64,000 nt of DNA, from assembly GCA_001767455.1 (NCBI GenBank), contig MELC01000086.1, positions 120,677 to 184,676 on the forward strand, written 5' to 3'. The stretch is from Acidobacteria bacterium RIFCSPLOWO2_12_FULL_66_21. GTDB lineage: Bacteria > Acidobacteriota > Vicinamibacteria > Vicinamibacterales > 2-12-FULL-66-21. Position 1 is the first letter of the stretch. Each line of letters begins with the position of its first letter. Shown piece by piece: positions 45,588 through 52,803 of this stretch. Below the pieces are notes generated by a model that worked only from the letters and a program-made list of their open reading frames with translations, was not told the origin of the DNA and did not search any database. Made by a program: the position numbers and the translations under genes.

Positions 45588-46699
45588 GCGTGCTGCACGT
45601 CGCGAAGTTCTATCCGCCGGTCCCGGGCGGAATGGAGCGGGTGGTCCAGTCGTTGTGCACGATCGCCGAGGGGCGGCTGGCGAGCCGCGTGCTGGCGTTC
45701 CATACCCGGCCGTCGACGGTTGAGGAGATCGTGGACGGCGTCCCGGTGACGCGCGTCGGCACGATCGGCGCGGCGGGTTCGGTGCCGATCGCTCCGTCGT
45801 TTCCGCTGCACTTGCGGCGCGCGCAGGCCGACGTCATCATCCTGCACGAGCCGAATCCGTGGGCCTTGCTGTCCTACGCCATTGCGCCGCCGCGCGCGCC
45901 CCTCGGCATCTGGTTTCACAGCGAGGTGGTGCGCCCCGCGCTGCAGTACAGATTGTTCTATGCGCCTGTTGCCCGCCCGGCGTACCGCCGCGCGAAAGGG
46001 TTTGCAGTGTCGTCTCCCGCACTGGCGGAGCACCCCGACGCGCTGCGCGGGCGGCGTGAGCGAGTCACCGTGATCCCCTTCGGCATCGACGCTGATGCCT
46101 GGCGACCGTCGGATGACACGATACGGCGGGCGGCCGCCATCCGGCGGGCGCATGGATCGCCGCTCGTGCTGTTTGCGGGCCGGCTCGTTCCCTACAAAGG
46201 ACTCGACGTACTCATCCGGGCGGCGGCGCCGCTGCCGGTGACGCTGGCGGTGGTGGGCGACGGTCCGCTTCGCGCCGAATGGGAGCGACTGGCCGCGCGA
46301 GAAGGGGGCCGTGTCGTCTTCACCGGCGAGATCGGCGACGACGACCTGCGCGCGTATTTTCATGCGTGCGAGATGTTCGTGCTGCCGTCGGTGACGCGCG
46401 CGGAGGCGTTCGGGTACGTACAGCTCGAGGCCATGGCGGCGGGGAAGCCCGTCGTGAGCACGAATGTCACCTCCGGCGTCCCGTGGGTGAATCGGCACGG
46501 CGAGACGGGTCTCGTTGTCGCGCCCGGGGACGCGGCGGCGCTTCGCGCCGCGATCGAGACACTCCTGGACGATCCGGCGCGTGCCGCCCAACTGGCGGCG
46601 GCGGGCCTGTGCCGGGTGCGACGTGATTTCTCCATCGAAGCGATGGCGAACGGGTTCGTCGACTTCTGCGAGCGTGTGGCCCGCGATGGGGGCCGGTGA
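45581..46699 (+). CDS. Glycosyltransferase family 4 (GT4-h)
   Basis: This 372-residue protein begins MLSVLHVAKFYPPVPGGMER, the classical GT4 N-terminus. VILHEPNPWALL and IWFHSEVVRPALQYRLF are in the acceptor domain. LVLFAGRLVPYKGLDVLI and EAFGYVQLEAMAAGKPV (E-X7-E) form the donor site. It is the last glycosyltransferase before the priming enzyme, which it overlaps by GTGA. Confidence 0.88.
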   Translation: MLSVLHVAKFYPPVPGGMERVVQSLCTIAEGRLASRVLAFHTRPSTVEEIVDGVPVTRVGTIGAAGSVPIAPSFPLHLRRAQADVIILHEPNPWALLSYAIAPPRAPLGIWFHSEVVRPALQYRLFYAPVARPAYRRAKGFAVSSPALAEHPDALRGRRERVTVIPFGIDADAWRPSDDTIRRAAAIRRAHGSPLVLFAGRLVPYKGLDVLIRAAAPLPVTLAVVGDGPLRAEWERLAAREGGRVVFTGEIGDDDLRAYFHACEMFVLPSVTRAEAFGYVQLEAMAAGKPVVSTNVTSGVPWVNRHGETGLVVAPGDAAALRAAIETLLDDPARAAQLAAAGLCRVRRDFSIEAMANGFVDFCERVARDGGR

Positions 46700-47301
46700 T
46701 CAAACGCGCGTTCGATCTGGCCCTGGCGACGGCCGGACTGATCGTGTCTTCACCGCTGTGGGTCCTCTTCGCCGTCGCGATCAAGGTGGAGGACGGCGGG
46801 CCCGTCTTCTTCGCCCAGGAGCGTGCCGGCCTCGGCGGCCGTCCTTTCCGCGCCCTGAAGTTCCGGTCGATGACGCCGGATGCCGAGGAAGGGCGCGGAG
46901 CCGTGCAGGCCGTGGAGGCAGATCCGCGGGTGACCCGGGTCGGCCGCCTGCTTCGGGCCACCGCGATGGACGAACTGCCGCAGCTCTGGAACATCGCGCG
47001 TGGCGACATGAGCTTCGTCGGCCCGCGCGCGCTGCGCCCGGGTGAAATCGAGTTCGCCGGCGCCGGCGAGCTGGTGCGCCTCGAGGACGTCCCCGGCTAC
47101 GCGACGCGAGTGAGCGTCCGGCCGGGGCTGACCGGCCTGGCGCAGATCTACGCGCCGCGCGACCTGCGGCGGCGGCAGAAGTTCCGGTACGACCGGTTGT
47201 ACGTGCGGCGGCGCTCGATGTGGCTCGACCTTCGATTGATTCTGGTGTCGTTTTGGATTAGCTTCCTAGGCACATGGGAAGCGAGAGGCCCCAAGTACTG
47301 A
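46696..47301 (+). CDS. Priming sugar-phosphate transferase (polyprenyl-P glycosyl-1-P transferase)
   Basis: The 201 residues match the C-terminal catalytic domain of WbaP/WcaJ/PglC-type enzymes. One hydrophobic (re-entrant) helix at about 4-28 (LALATAGLIVSSPLWVLFAVAI) is followed by EDGGPVFFAQERAG, FRALKFRSM, ATAMDELPQLWNI, GDMSFVGPRALRP and SVRPGLTGLAQI. The enzyme transfers a sugar-1-phosphate from a nucleotide sugar to undecaprenyl phosphate and so starts each repeat unit. The N-terminal membrane domain of WbaP/WcaJ is absent, as in the small PglC type. It ends the run of overlapping genes that began at 27658. Confidence 0.92.
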   Translation: MIKRAFDLALATAGLIVSSPLWVLFAVAIKVEDGGPVFFAQERAGLGGRPFRALKFRSMTPDAEEGRGAVQAVEADPRVTRVGRLLRATAMDELPQLWNIARGDMSFVGPRALRPGEIEFAGAGELVRLEDVPGYATRVSVRPGLTGLAQIYAPRDLRRRQKFRYDRLYVRRRSMWLDLRLILVSFWISFLGTWEARGPKY

Positions 47302-47323
47302 TGCGGCCGGAACGGAGCGAGCC

Positions 47324-48520
47324 GTGACCGGACGCGCAGCGGGCCCCGCCTGTCATGCGACGGCCGGATGCGATGTCGTCGTCGTCGGTGGAGGTCCCGC
47401 CGGGCTCATTGCCGCCCGGGATCTGGCGTCCGCCGGCTTTCATACGATCGTCGTCGAGGAGCACTCGTCGGTCGGCCTGCCGGTGCACTGCACCGGCGTG
47501 CTCGGTGTCGAGGCATTCGACGAGCTCGATCTTCCCCGCGCGTCGATCCTGACCGTCGCGCACTCCGCGCGGTTCGTCTCCGCCGACGGCACATCGGTGC
47601 TGGTCGACGCCGCGCACGTCCGCGCGGCTGTCGTCGACCGGGCCTCGTTCGATCGCGCGCTCGCGGAGCTGGCCACGGACGCGGGCGTCGAGCTGCGGAG
47701 GGACACGCGCGTGTGCGCGATCGACGTGACCGCGCGCGGCGTGAACGTCACCACTCCGAACGCCGTGCTGAAGGCGCGCGCCTGCGTGCTGGCCTGCGGC
47801 GCGAACTACCGGTTCAACCGCCCGCTCGGACTGGGACTGCCGCGGCTCTTCGTGCACAGCGCCCAGCTCGAGGTGCCGTTCCCGTCCATCGATCCGCTGG
47901 AAGTCCATCTCGGACGCCGCGTGGCCCCAGGCGGGTTCGCGTGGCTCGTGCCGTTCGCGCGCGGCGGCGAGTCGTTCGCGCGCGTCGGGGTGATGTGCGA
48001 CGCGCGCGCGCGCCACTGGTTCCACCTGTTCAGCGAGCGGCTGAAACGAGCGCACGGGGTGAGCGCCGACTGGCAGCCGCCGCGGGTGAAAGTGCTGCCG
48101 CTCGCGCCGGTGCGCCGCACCTGGGCACCCCGCGTGTTGGCCGTGGGAGACGCCGCGGGACTGGTCAAGCCGACGACAGGCGGCGGGATCTACTACGGTC
48201 TTCTGACAGGCCGGATGGCGGCCGAGACGCTCGCCACCGCCCTGCGGGACAACCAGTTCGACAGCCTGTCCATGCGTGAGTACGAGCGGCGGTGGCGCGC
48301 GCGGCTCGGTCCGGAAATCCGCGCCGGGCTCGCGTTCCGCGCCGTCGCTACCCGGCTGAGCGATCGCGCCATCGACGCGCTGGTGGACCTCGCGCGCGTT
48401 GACGGCCTGGTGCCCCTGCTGAAGCAGACAGCCGACTTCAACTGGCACCGCACGGCCGCCTTGTCGCTGCTCCGCAACGCCTCCTTCCGCCGCATCGTGT
48501 TCAGCGCCATCTGGAGCTGA
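47324..48520 (+). CDS. FAD-dependent oxidoreductase, geranylgeranyl-reductase family
   Basis: The GTG at 47324 gives 398 residues. VVVVGGGPAGLIAARDLASAG followed by VVEEH (about 18-45) is the dinucleotide-binding site and VLAVGDAAGLVKPTTGGGIYYGLLTG (about 268-293) is the second FAD motif; CTGVLG near residue 55 is typical of geranylgeranyl reductases. Members reduce isoprenoid double bonds or oxidise related lipids. Located after the priming transferase, it could saturate the polyprenyl carrier, but this is inference; a halogenase/hydroxylase-type role is the alternative. Confidence 0.8.
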   Translation: MTGRAAGPACHATAGCDVVVVGGGPAGLIAARDLASAGFHTIVVEEHSSVGLPVHCTGVLGVEAFDELDLPRASILTVAHSARFVSADGTSVLVDAAHVRAAVVDRASFDRALAELATDAGVELRRDTRVCAIDVTARGVNVTTPNAVLKARACVLACGANYRFNRPLGLGLPRLFVHSAQLEVPFPSIDPLEVHLGRRVAPGGFAWLVPFARGGESFARVGVMCDARARHWFHLFSERLKRAHGVSADWQPPRVKVLPLAPVRRTWAPRVLAVGDAAGLVKPTTGGGIYYGLLTGRMAAETLATALRDNQFDSLSMREYERRWRARLGPEIRAGLAFRAVATRLSDRAIDALVDLARVDGLVPLLKQTADFNWHRTAALSLLRNASFRRIVFSAIWS

Positions 48521-48529
48521 ACGGAGCAA

Positions 48530-48686
48530 TGACAATTCCAAACTCCAAATTTCAAACTCCAAGGGCACGCCAAATCTCAAACGCCAAAACTCGGATCTCA
48601 CTTGAGACGTCTGAACTTTGTGGTTGGGAGTTCCTTTGGCGTTTGGAGTGCGTTTGGAATTTGGATTCTGGAGTTTGGAATTGACA
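48530..48686. repeat. CCAAACTCCAAA inverted-repeat element (MITE-like)
   Basis: The left end TGACAATTCCAAACTCCA (48530-48547) and the right end TGGAGTTTGGAATTGACA (48669-48686) are complementary at all but one position. Between them run the iterated words CCAAATTTC, CAAACTCCAA and CCAAATCTC, and on the other arm TTTGGCGTTTGGAG and TTTGGAATTTGG. The 157-base element is conspicuously AT-rich, has no coding capacity and separates the reductase from the next methyltransferase. The rest of the 226-base gap shows nothing else. Confidence 0.8.
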
Positions 48687-48746
48687 AGGACGTCCACGCT
48701 GAAGCGCGCTGTCCAACGGGCTCTGCTGCCCATTCTCTGAAATCAC

Positions 48747-49529
48747 GTGTCCGATCCAGATCTGGATCTGCTGTCGCGCGGCCATTACGCCCGCAAGCAG
48801 ATCTTCAGCCGCAGCCGGCTCGTGGCGTGGAGCCACGGCAGCCGGTTCGACCTGGCACGCCGCCTCGTCGCGCCGCGCGCGGGCCAGCGGCTGCTCGACT
48901 ACGGCTGTGGCGACGGCACGTTCCTCGGGCTCGTCCACGACCTGTTTCCGACGGCGGCCGGCGTCGACATCGAGCCGCGCCAGGTGGAGGGCTGCCGGGA
49001 ACGTCTCGCGCCGCTCACCGGACTCTCCTTCGGCACGATCGACTCGTTGGCGGGCGCGCGCGATCGCGTGTTCGACGTCATCGCCTGCATGGAAGTGTTC
49101 GAGCACTGCCCGGACGACGTCCAGGCGGCCGTGCTCGGCGAGCTGCACAGGCTCGCCGCCCCAGGGGCGACCATCATCATCAGCGTACCGATCGAGATCG
49201 GTCCGACGCTCGCGGCCAAGCAGGCGGCGCGCGCGTTTGCCGCCTGGCGGGGACTCTCAGAGTACGAGACGCGGGAGCGGTACACGGCGAGTGAACTGCT
49301 TCACATGGTCCTCGGAGGCCGGGGTGCCGCCATCGGCCGGCACGAGACCATCGCTGAAATCGCGCCGGGGAACACCATGCGCTTCACGGGCCACAAGGGC
49401 TTCAACTGGCGGCGGCTGGAGACGGCGATCGCGGCCCGGTTCACGATCGAGCGCCGACTGTTCTCGCCGATGCCGTGGCTCGGCGCCTGGCTGAACAGCC
49501 AGGTGTGGTTCGTATGCCGCAGGAACTAG
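48747..49529 (+). CDS. SAM-dependent methyltransferase (class I)
   Basis: The GTG at 48747 gives 260 residues. LLDYGCGDGTFLGLVHDLF (about 49-67) is motif I, AAGVDIEPRQVEGCRERL motif II, ACMEVFEHCPDDV the post-motif, and LAAPGATIIISVPIEIGP the strand 5 region. The C-terminal part with HKGFNWRRLE is like methyltransferases of polysaccharide and lipid-sugar loci. It starts after a repeat element, so it may have its own promoter. Its end overlaps the nucleotidyltransferase gene by 16 bases. Confidence 0.83.
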   Translation: MSDPDLDLLSRGHYARKQIFSRSRLVAWSHGSRFDLARRLVAPRAGQRLLDYGCGDGTFLGLVHDLFPTAAGVDIEPRQVEGCRERLAPLTGLSFGTIDSLAGARDRVFDVIACMEVFEHCPDDVQAAVLGELHRLAAPGATIIISVPIEIGPTLAAKQAARAFAAWRGLSEYETRERYTASELLHMVLGGRGAAIGRHETIAEIAPGNTMRFTGHKGFNWRRLETAIAARFTIERRLFSPMPWLGAWLNSQVWFVCRRN

Positions 49530-50602
49530 CCACCGCCGAACTCGCGCGCATCCTGCGAGGGGAGGCGCTGCCGCCGGGGCGCGCGTGGACCGATCTTCTC
49601 GACGCCGCGATCGCCCACGGCGTGCTTCCGCTGCTGGCCGCGGAAGCGCGACGGCAGGGAGGCGGGCACGGCATCGAGGCGCTGAACCGTGCGGCGCCCG
49701 CCGAAGCCGCGCTCGTCATGCTGCGCGTCCGCGAGCTGCGCGCGGCGCTCGACGCGCTTGGCCGGAGCGGCGTCACGCCGCTCGTGATCAAGGGAGCTCA
49801 TCTCCAGTGGACGCACTACGGCACGCCGGAGCTGCGCCCGCGGACCGATACGGATCTGCTCATCGCGGAGCGCGACGCGGCCACGACGCGACTGGTTCTC
49901 GAATCGCTGGGATACCAGCCTCTCGCGCACGTGACGGGCGACGTGGCGTTCACGCAGTTTCATCACTGGCGGGACGATGGAGCGGGGGCGCGGCACGCGC
50001 TGGATGTCCACAGGCGCGTCGCCAACCCGCGCGCGTTCGCCGGCGCCCTCACCTTCGAAGAGATGACGGCCGAGCGGATTCCCATCCCCGAGCTTGGCCC
50101 GAACGCCTGGGGGCCGTGCTCCGTCCATGCGCTCCTGCTTGCCGCCATCCACCGGACCGCGCACCACGCCAACAGCGACCGGTTGATTTGGCTGTACGAC
50201 GTCCGCCAGCTGTGCGCGTCACTCACGGCGGAGGACTGGTCGCGGCTTGTCGTTGACGCGATGCGCGGAGGCGTGGCGCCCTATGTCGGGAGCGCGCTCG
50301 CACGCGCCGGCGCGCTCCTCGGTGCCCGGGCGCCGGCGGCGGTCCTGAAGCAGTTGCTCGACGCACCAGCCGGATGCGACGCGGCGGTGTTCTCGGGCGC
50401 CGGCGGGCGTCCGCGCGACGTGCTCGTCTCCGACTGGCGCCATCTTCGGGGCTGGGGCGTCCGCGCGCGCTTTCTCCGCGAGCATCTCCTCCCGTCTCCC
50501 TCCTACATGCGCAGCCGCTATCCGGGATCGAGTGCCGGGCTGCTGCCGTTCCTGTACGTCCACCGCGCCCTGGCGGGCCTGGCGCGGCTCTCAAGAAAGT
50601 AG
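49514..50602 (+). CDS. Nucleotidyltransferase-fold protein (NTP_transf_5 type)
   Basis: The ATG at 49514 gives 362 residues. PLVIKGAHLQWTHYGTPELR is followed by PRTDTDLLI (about 97-125), the G-x...RxxxDxDLL metal-binding pattern of the uncharacterised nucleotidyltransferase family, and the rest is helical (HRTAHHANSDRLIWLYDVRQ). Members occur in polysaccharide loci and, to my knowledge, in some lasso-peptide clusters, where one (PsmN of pseudomycoidin) adds sugars to a phosphorylated peptide. Here it sits about 10 kb before a lasso cluster, so a link is only a possibility. Its TAG stop lies inside a repeat arm. Confidence 0.75.
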   Translation: MPQELATAELARILRGEALPPGRAWTDLLDAAIAHGVLPLLAAEARRQGGGHGIEALNRAAPAEAALVMLRVRELRAALDALGRSGVTPLVIKGAHLQWTHYGTPELRPRTDTDLLIAERDAATTRLVLESLGYQPLAHVTGDVAFTQFHHWRDDGAGARHALDVHRRVANPRAFAGALTFEEMTAERIPIPELGPNAWGPCSVHALLLAAIHRTAHHANSDRLIWLYDVRQLCASLTAEDWSRLVVDAMRGGVAPYVGSALARAGALLGARAPAAVLKQLLDAPAGCDAAVFSGAGGRPRDVLVSDWRHLRGWGVRARFLREHLLPSPSYMRSRYPGSSAGLLPFLYVHRALAGLARLSRK

Positions 50603-50640
50603 GCAGTAGACAGCTGGCTGCGTGCTGCCTGCTGCCTACT
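50598..50640. repeat. AGTAGGCAG hairpin supplying two stop codons
   Basis: AGTAGGCAGTAGACAGC (50598-50614) and GCTGCCTGCTGCCTACT (50624-50640) pair at 15 of 17 positions around a nine-base loop. The TAG of the left arm (50600-50602) is the stop of the nucleotidyltransferase gene and the TAG of the right arm (complement of 50636-50638) is the stop of the convergent HAD gene. The words belong to the GGCAGC/GGCAGTA family of the elements at 4677 and 6770. It probably acts as a two-way terminator-like hairpin. Confidence 0.8.
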
Positions 50641-51325
50641 GTTCCAGCGGCCGGGACGTCCTTGGATTGTCGGGCAGCGTCTCGTGTGGTTTCGTAAAGA
50701 ACCAGTCGGAGAGGCGGAGCAGGCGCCCGCGCCGCGAGGACAGGAGATCGTGCACGCGCCCGAGGACGGGGAGCGTGTCGGCCAGCGAGGACACGACGCC
50801 GATGCCGCGGTCGACCGCCGTGCGTGCAAGCTTCTCGTCGTGCTCGTCGGGACGCAGCATGAGGATGGCCTTCGCGGCCGACGCCCCGACGATCTCGGCG
50901 CAGTTCACGAGCTGATCGTCGACGACGAGGTCGAGGCGCAGCGCGTTGGCGAGATCGCCGCGCGAGCCGGGACAGGTGAGCACCGACGGCAGGTAGAAGC
51001 CCTGCTGCTCGAGCCACCACTGCGTCTGGAACTGGACGGCATCGCCGCCGCTGGCGGGCCGGTTCGTGATGAAGAAGATCTCCCAGTGGCCGGCGCGCGA
51101 CAGCGAATAGAGGCGCGCGATCTCCTGGGGCTCGTGCGGCCGCAGGGTCATCCACCAGTTCGAGCTGCGGGCGATGTGCGCCCATACGCGCTTGATCTCC
51201 GATGGCGGCATCGGGTCCGCGGCCTCGTCGATCTCCCGCTTAAAGCACTCCTCCGCGGCAAGCCGGAACGCGGTTCGGAAGTCGGCGAGCACACCGTCGA
51301 TGTCGAAGCCCAGACGGAGCGCCAT
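50636..51325 (-). CDS. HAD-superfamily (5'-nucleotidase-like) phosphatase
   Basis: The ATG at 51325 gives 229 residues starting MALRLGFDIDGVLADFRTAF, the HAD motif I D-x-D (Asp9, Asp11 by position). IFFITNRPASGG is motif II, KRVWAHIARSSNWWMTLRPH the cap region, and LRLDLVVDDQLVNC motif IV with DD. The layout resembles cytosolic 5'(3')-deoxyribonucleotidases (NT5C) and phosphosugar phosphatases. In a polysaccharide locus a sugar-phosphate substrate is plausible but unproven. It starts two bases after the ligase-like gene. Confidence 0.78.
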   Translation of the reverse strand: MALRLGFDIDGVLADFRTAFRLAAEECFKREIDEAADPMPPSEIKRVWAHIARSSNWWMTLRPHEPQEIARLYSLSRAGHWEIFFITNRPASGGDAVQFQTQWWLEQQGFYLPSVLTCPGSRGDLANALRLDLVVDDQLVNCAEIVGASAAKAILMLRPDEHDEKLARTAVDRGIGVVSSLADTLPVLGRVHDLLSSRRGRLLRLSDWFFTKPHETLPDNPRTSRPLEQ

Positions 51326-51327
51326 CG

Positions 51328-52803
51328 TCAGTGCTGGTGATGCGAATGGTGGCCCCGATGGACCACCACGGCGCACAGGAAGGCGGCGAGCGCCGCGTTG
51401 GCCGGCAGCGTCAGGCCGGTCTCCCACAGGCTCTGGAGCGCGACGGCGAACAGCCCGCAGGCCGCGCCGGCGCGGATCCACACGCGTGCGGACAGGTCCT
51501 CGCGCAGGCGCCGCGCGCCCAGGCGGACGAAGGCGGCGAGCGCCAGCGCGGCCGGCACGATCAGCAGCAGCCCCCCCTCGGCGGCGATCTGCAGGTAATG
51601 GTTGTGCGCCTGATTGAAATACACGGTCCGATCCGATTGCTGATAGACGCGCATCGCCGTCAGGTACGTGCCCGCGCCGGTGCCCGTGAGCCAGAAATCG
51701 CGGACGACCGGCAGCGTTTCCCGCCAGATCGTCAGGCGCCCGCCGACCCCGCCCCGGGCGTTCGCGAGCTTCCCGCCGAGGGCCGTCATGTCGGCCCAGC
51801 CCACGGCCAGGATCACCGCGAGCGCCACTGACGCGATCACCTTGCCCCGCCCGCTGCCGATGCGATCCCGCACCAGCAGCAGCGTCAGGAAGGCGGAGGC
51901 CGTCAGCGCGATCAGCCCCGAGCGCGACAGCGAGAGCAGCAGCGCGAGCAGCATGATCGTCAGCGCGGCTGCGAGCCACGCCGCGCGCGGATCGATGGCA
52001 TGCAGCAGCTTCGTCCGCGTGTTGCGCAGGATCGCGTGTCTCGACTCGCGTCCATCGCCCCGTGCCGCAATATAGCCGAACGCGAGCGGGAGCGCCATGA
52101 TCGCCCACGTGGCGAAGTGGTTCTGGTTCACGAACGGGCCGAACGGGCGCCCGCCCGGATCCTGCGGCTCGAAGTACCAGTAGATGCGCCGGCCGGGCGT
52201 GGCCGCCTGGAGCACCGCGAGGAACCCGGCCGCCAGCCCGACGGCGCAGACCCACCGCGAGGCCTGCCGCAGCCCGCCGCGCTCGATGAGCGACCGCGCG
52301 ATCCAGAACACCGCGAAACAGCCGGCGACGACGGCAGACGCCCAGAGCGTGGCGAACGGGTCGAGCGACAGCGAGTCCCAGTCGACGGCTTCGACCGGCG
52401 TCAGCGCGAGCGCCGCAATCGCGCGGTCCGCGTACGGCGATACGAGCTGCCGCAGTCCGGACGGGAATGGCACGAGCTGGCAGGCGACGGCGCCCAGCAG
52501 GACCCACAAGGCGCGATCGAGGTCGTGCGTGTCCGCTCCGCGGGACGTCCGGCCGACAGCCAGCCAGACGAGAATCGACGCGCCGCTGAAGAGAGACGCG
52601 GTGAGGAAGTAGGCACCGCCAAAGGCGGCCAGCGGCCATGCCAGCAGGATGGCCAGGACGGCGATGCCCCCGCGGCTGGGGGAGAGATCAGGCTGCCGGG
52701 GTTGTATTCGTCTGCCCGTAGTAGCTCTTGTACTGATACCCGTAGTATCGGGCGTAATAGTACTTGTTGCGATCGAAATCCACCCGGTTGAGCACGGCGC
52801 CAA
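51328..52803 (-). CDS. Second O-antigen ligase/polymerase-like membrane protein
   Basis: The membrane protein begins near AVLAILLAWPLAAFGGAYFL. It has about twelve hydrophobic segments, a large periplasmic loop with NARGGVGGRLTIWRETLPVV and GTGAGTYLTAMRVYQQSD, and the ligase-family NQAHNHYLQIAAEGGLL, in which the histidine is a key residue of WaaL/PglL-type proteins. It ends with a histidine-rich tail. The only ordinary in-frame start is the ATG at 52803, which overlaps the preceding gene by 116 bases and adds an unlikely Ser/Thr-rich leader; the true start is probably between 52690 and 52640 at a rarer codon. Pairing with the Wzc-like gene suggests it acts as ligase or polymerase. Confidence 0.78.
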   Translation of the reverse strand: MAPCSTGWISIATSTITPDTTGISTRATTGRRIQPRQPDLSPSRGGIAVLAILLAWPLAAFGGAYFLTASLFSGASILVWLAVGRTSRGADTHDLDRALWVLLGAVACQLVPFPSGLRQLVSPYADRAIAALALTPVEAVDWDSLSLDPFATLWASAVVAGCFAVFWIARSLIERGGLRQASRWVCAVGLAAGFLAVLQAATPGRRIYWYFEPQDPGGRPFGPFVNQNHFATWAIMALPLAFGYIAARGDGRESRHAILRNTRTKLLHAIDPRAAWLAAALTIMLLALLLSLSRSGLIALTASAFLTLLLVRDRIGSGRGKVIASVALAVILAVGWADMTALGGKLANARGGVGGRLTIWRETLPVVRDFWLTGTGAGTYLTAMRVYQQSDRTVYFNQAHNHYLQIAAEGGLLLIVPAALALAAFVRLGARRLREDLSARVWIRAGAACGLFAVALQSLWETGLTLPANAALAAFLCAVVVHRGHHSHHQH

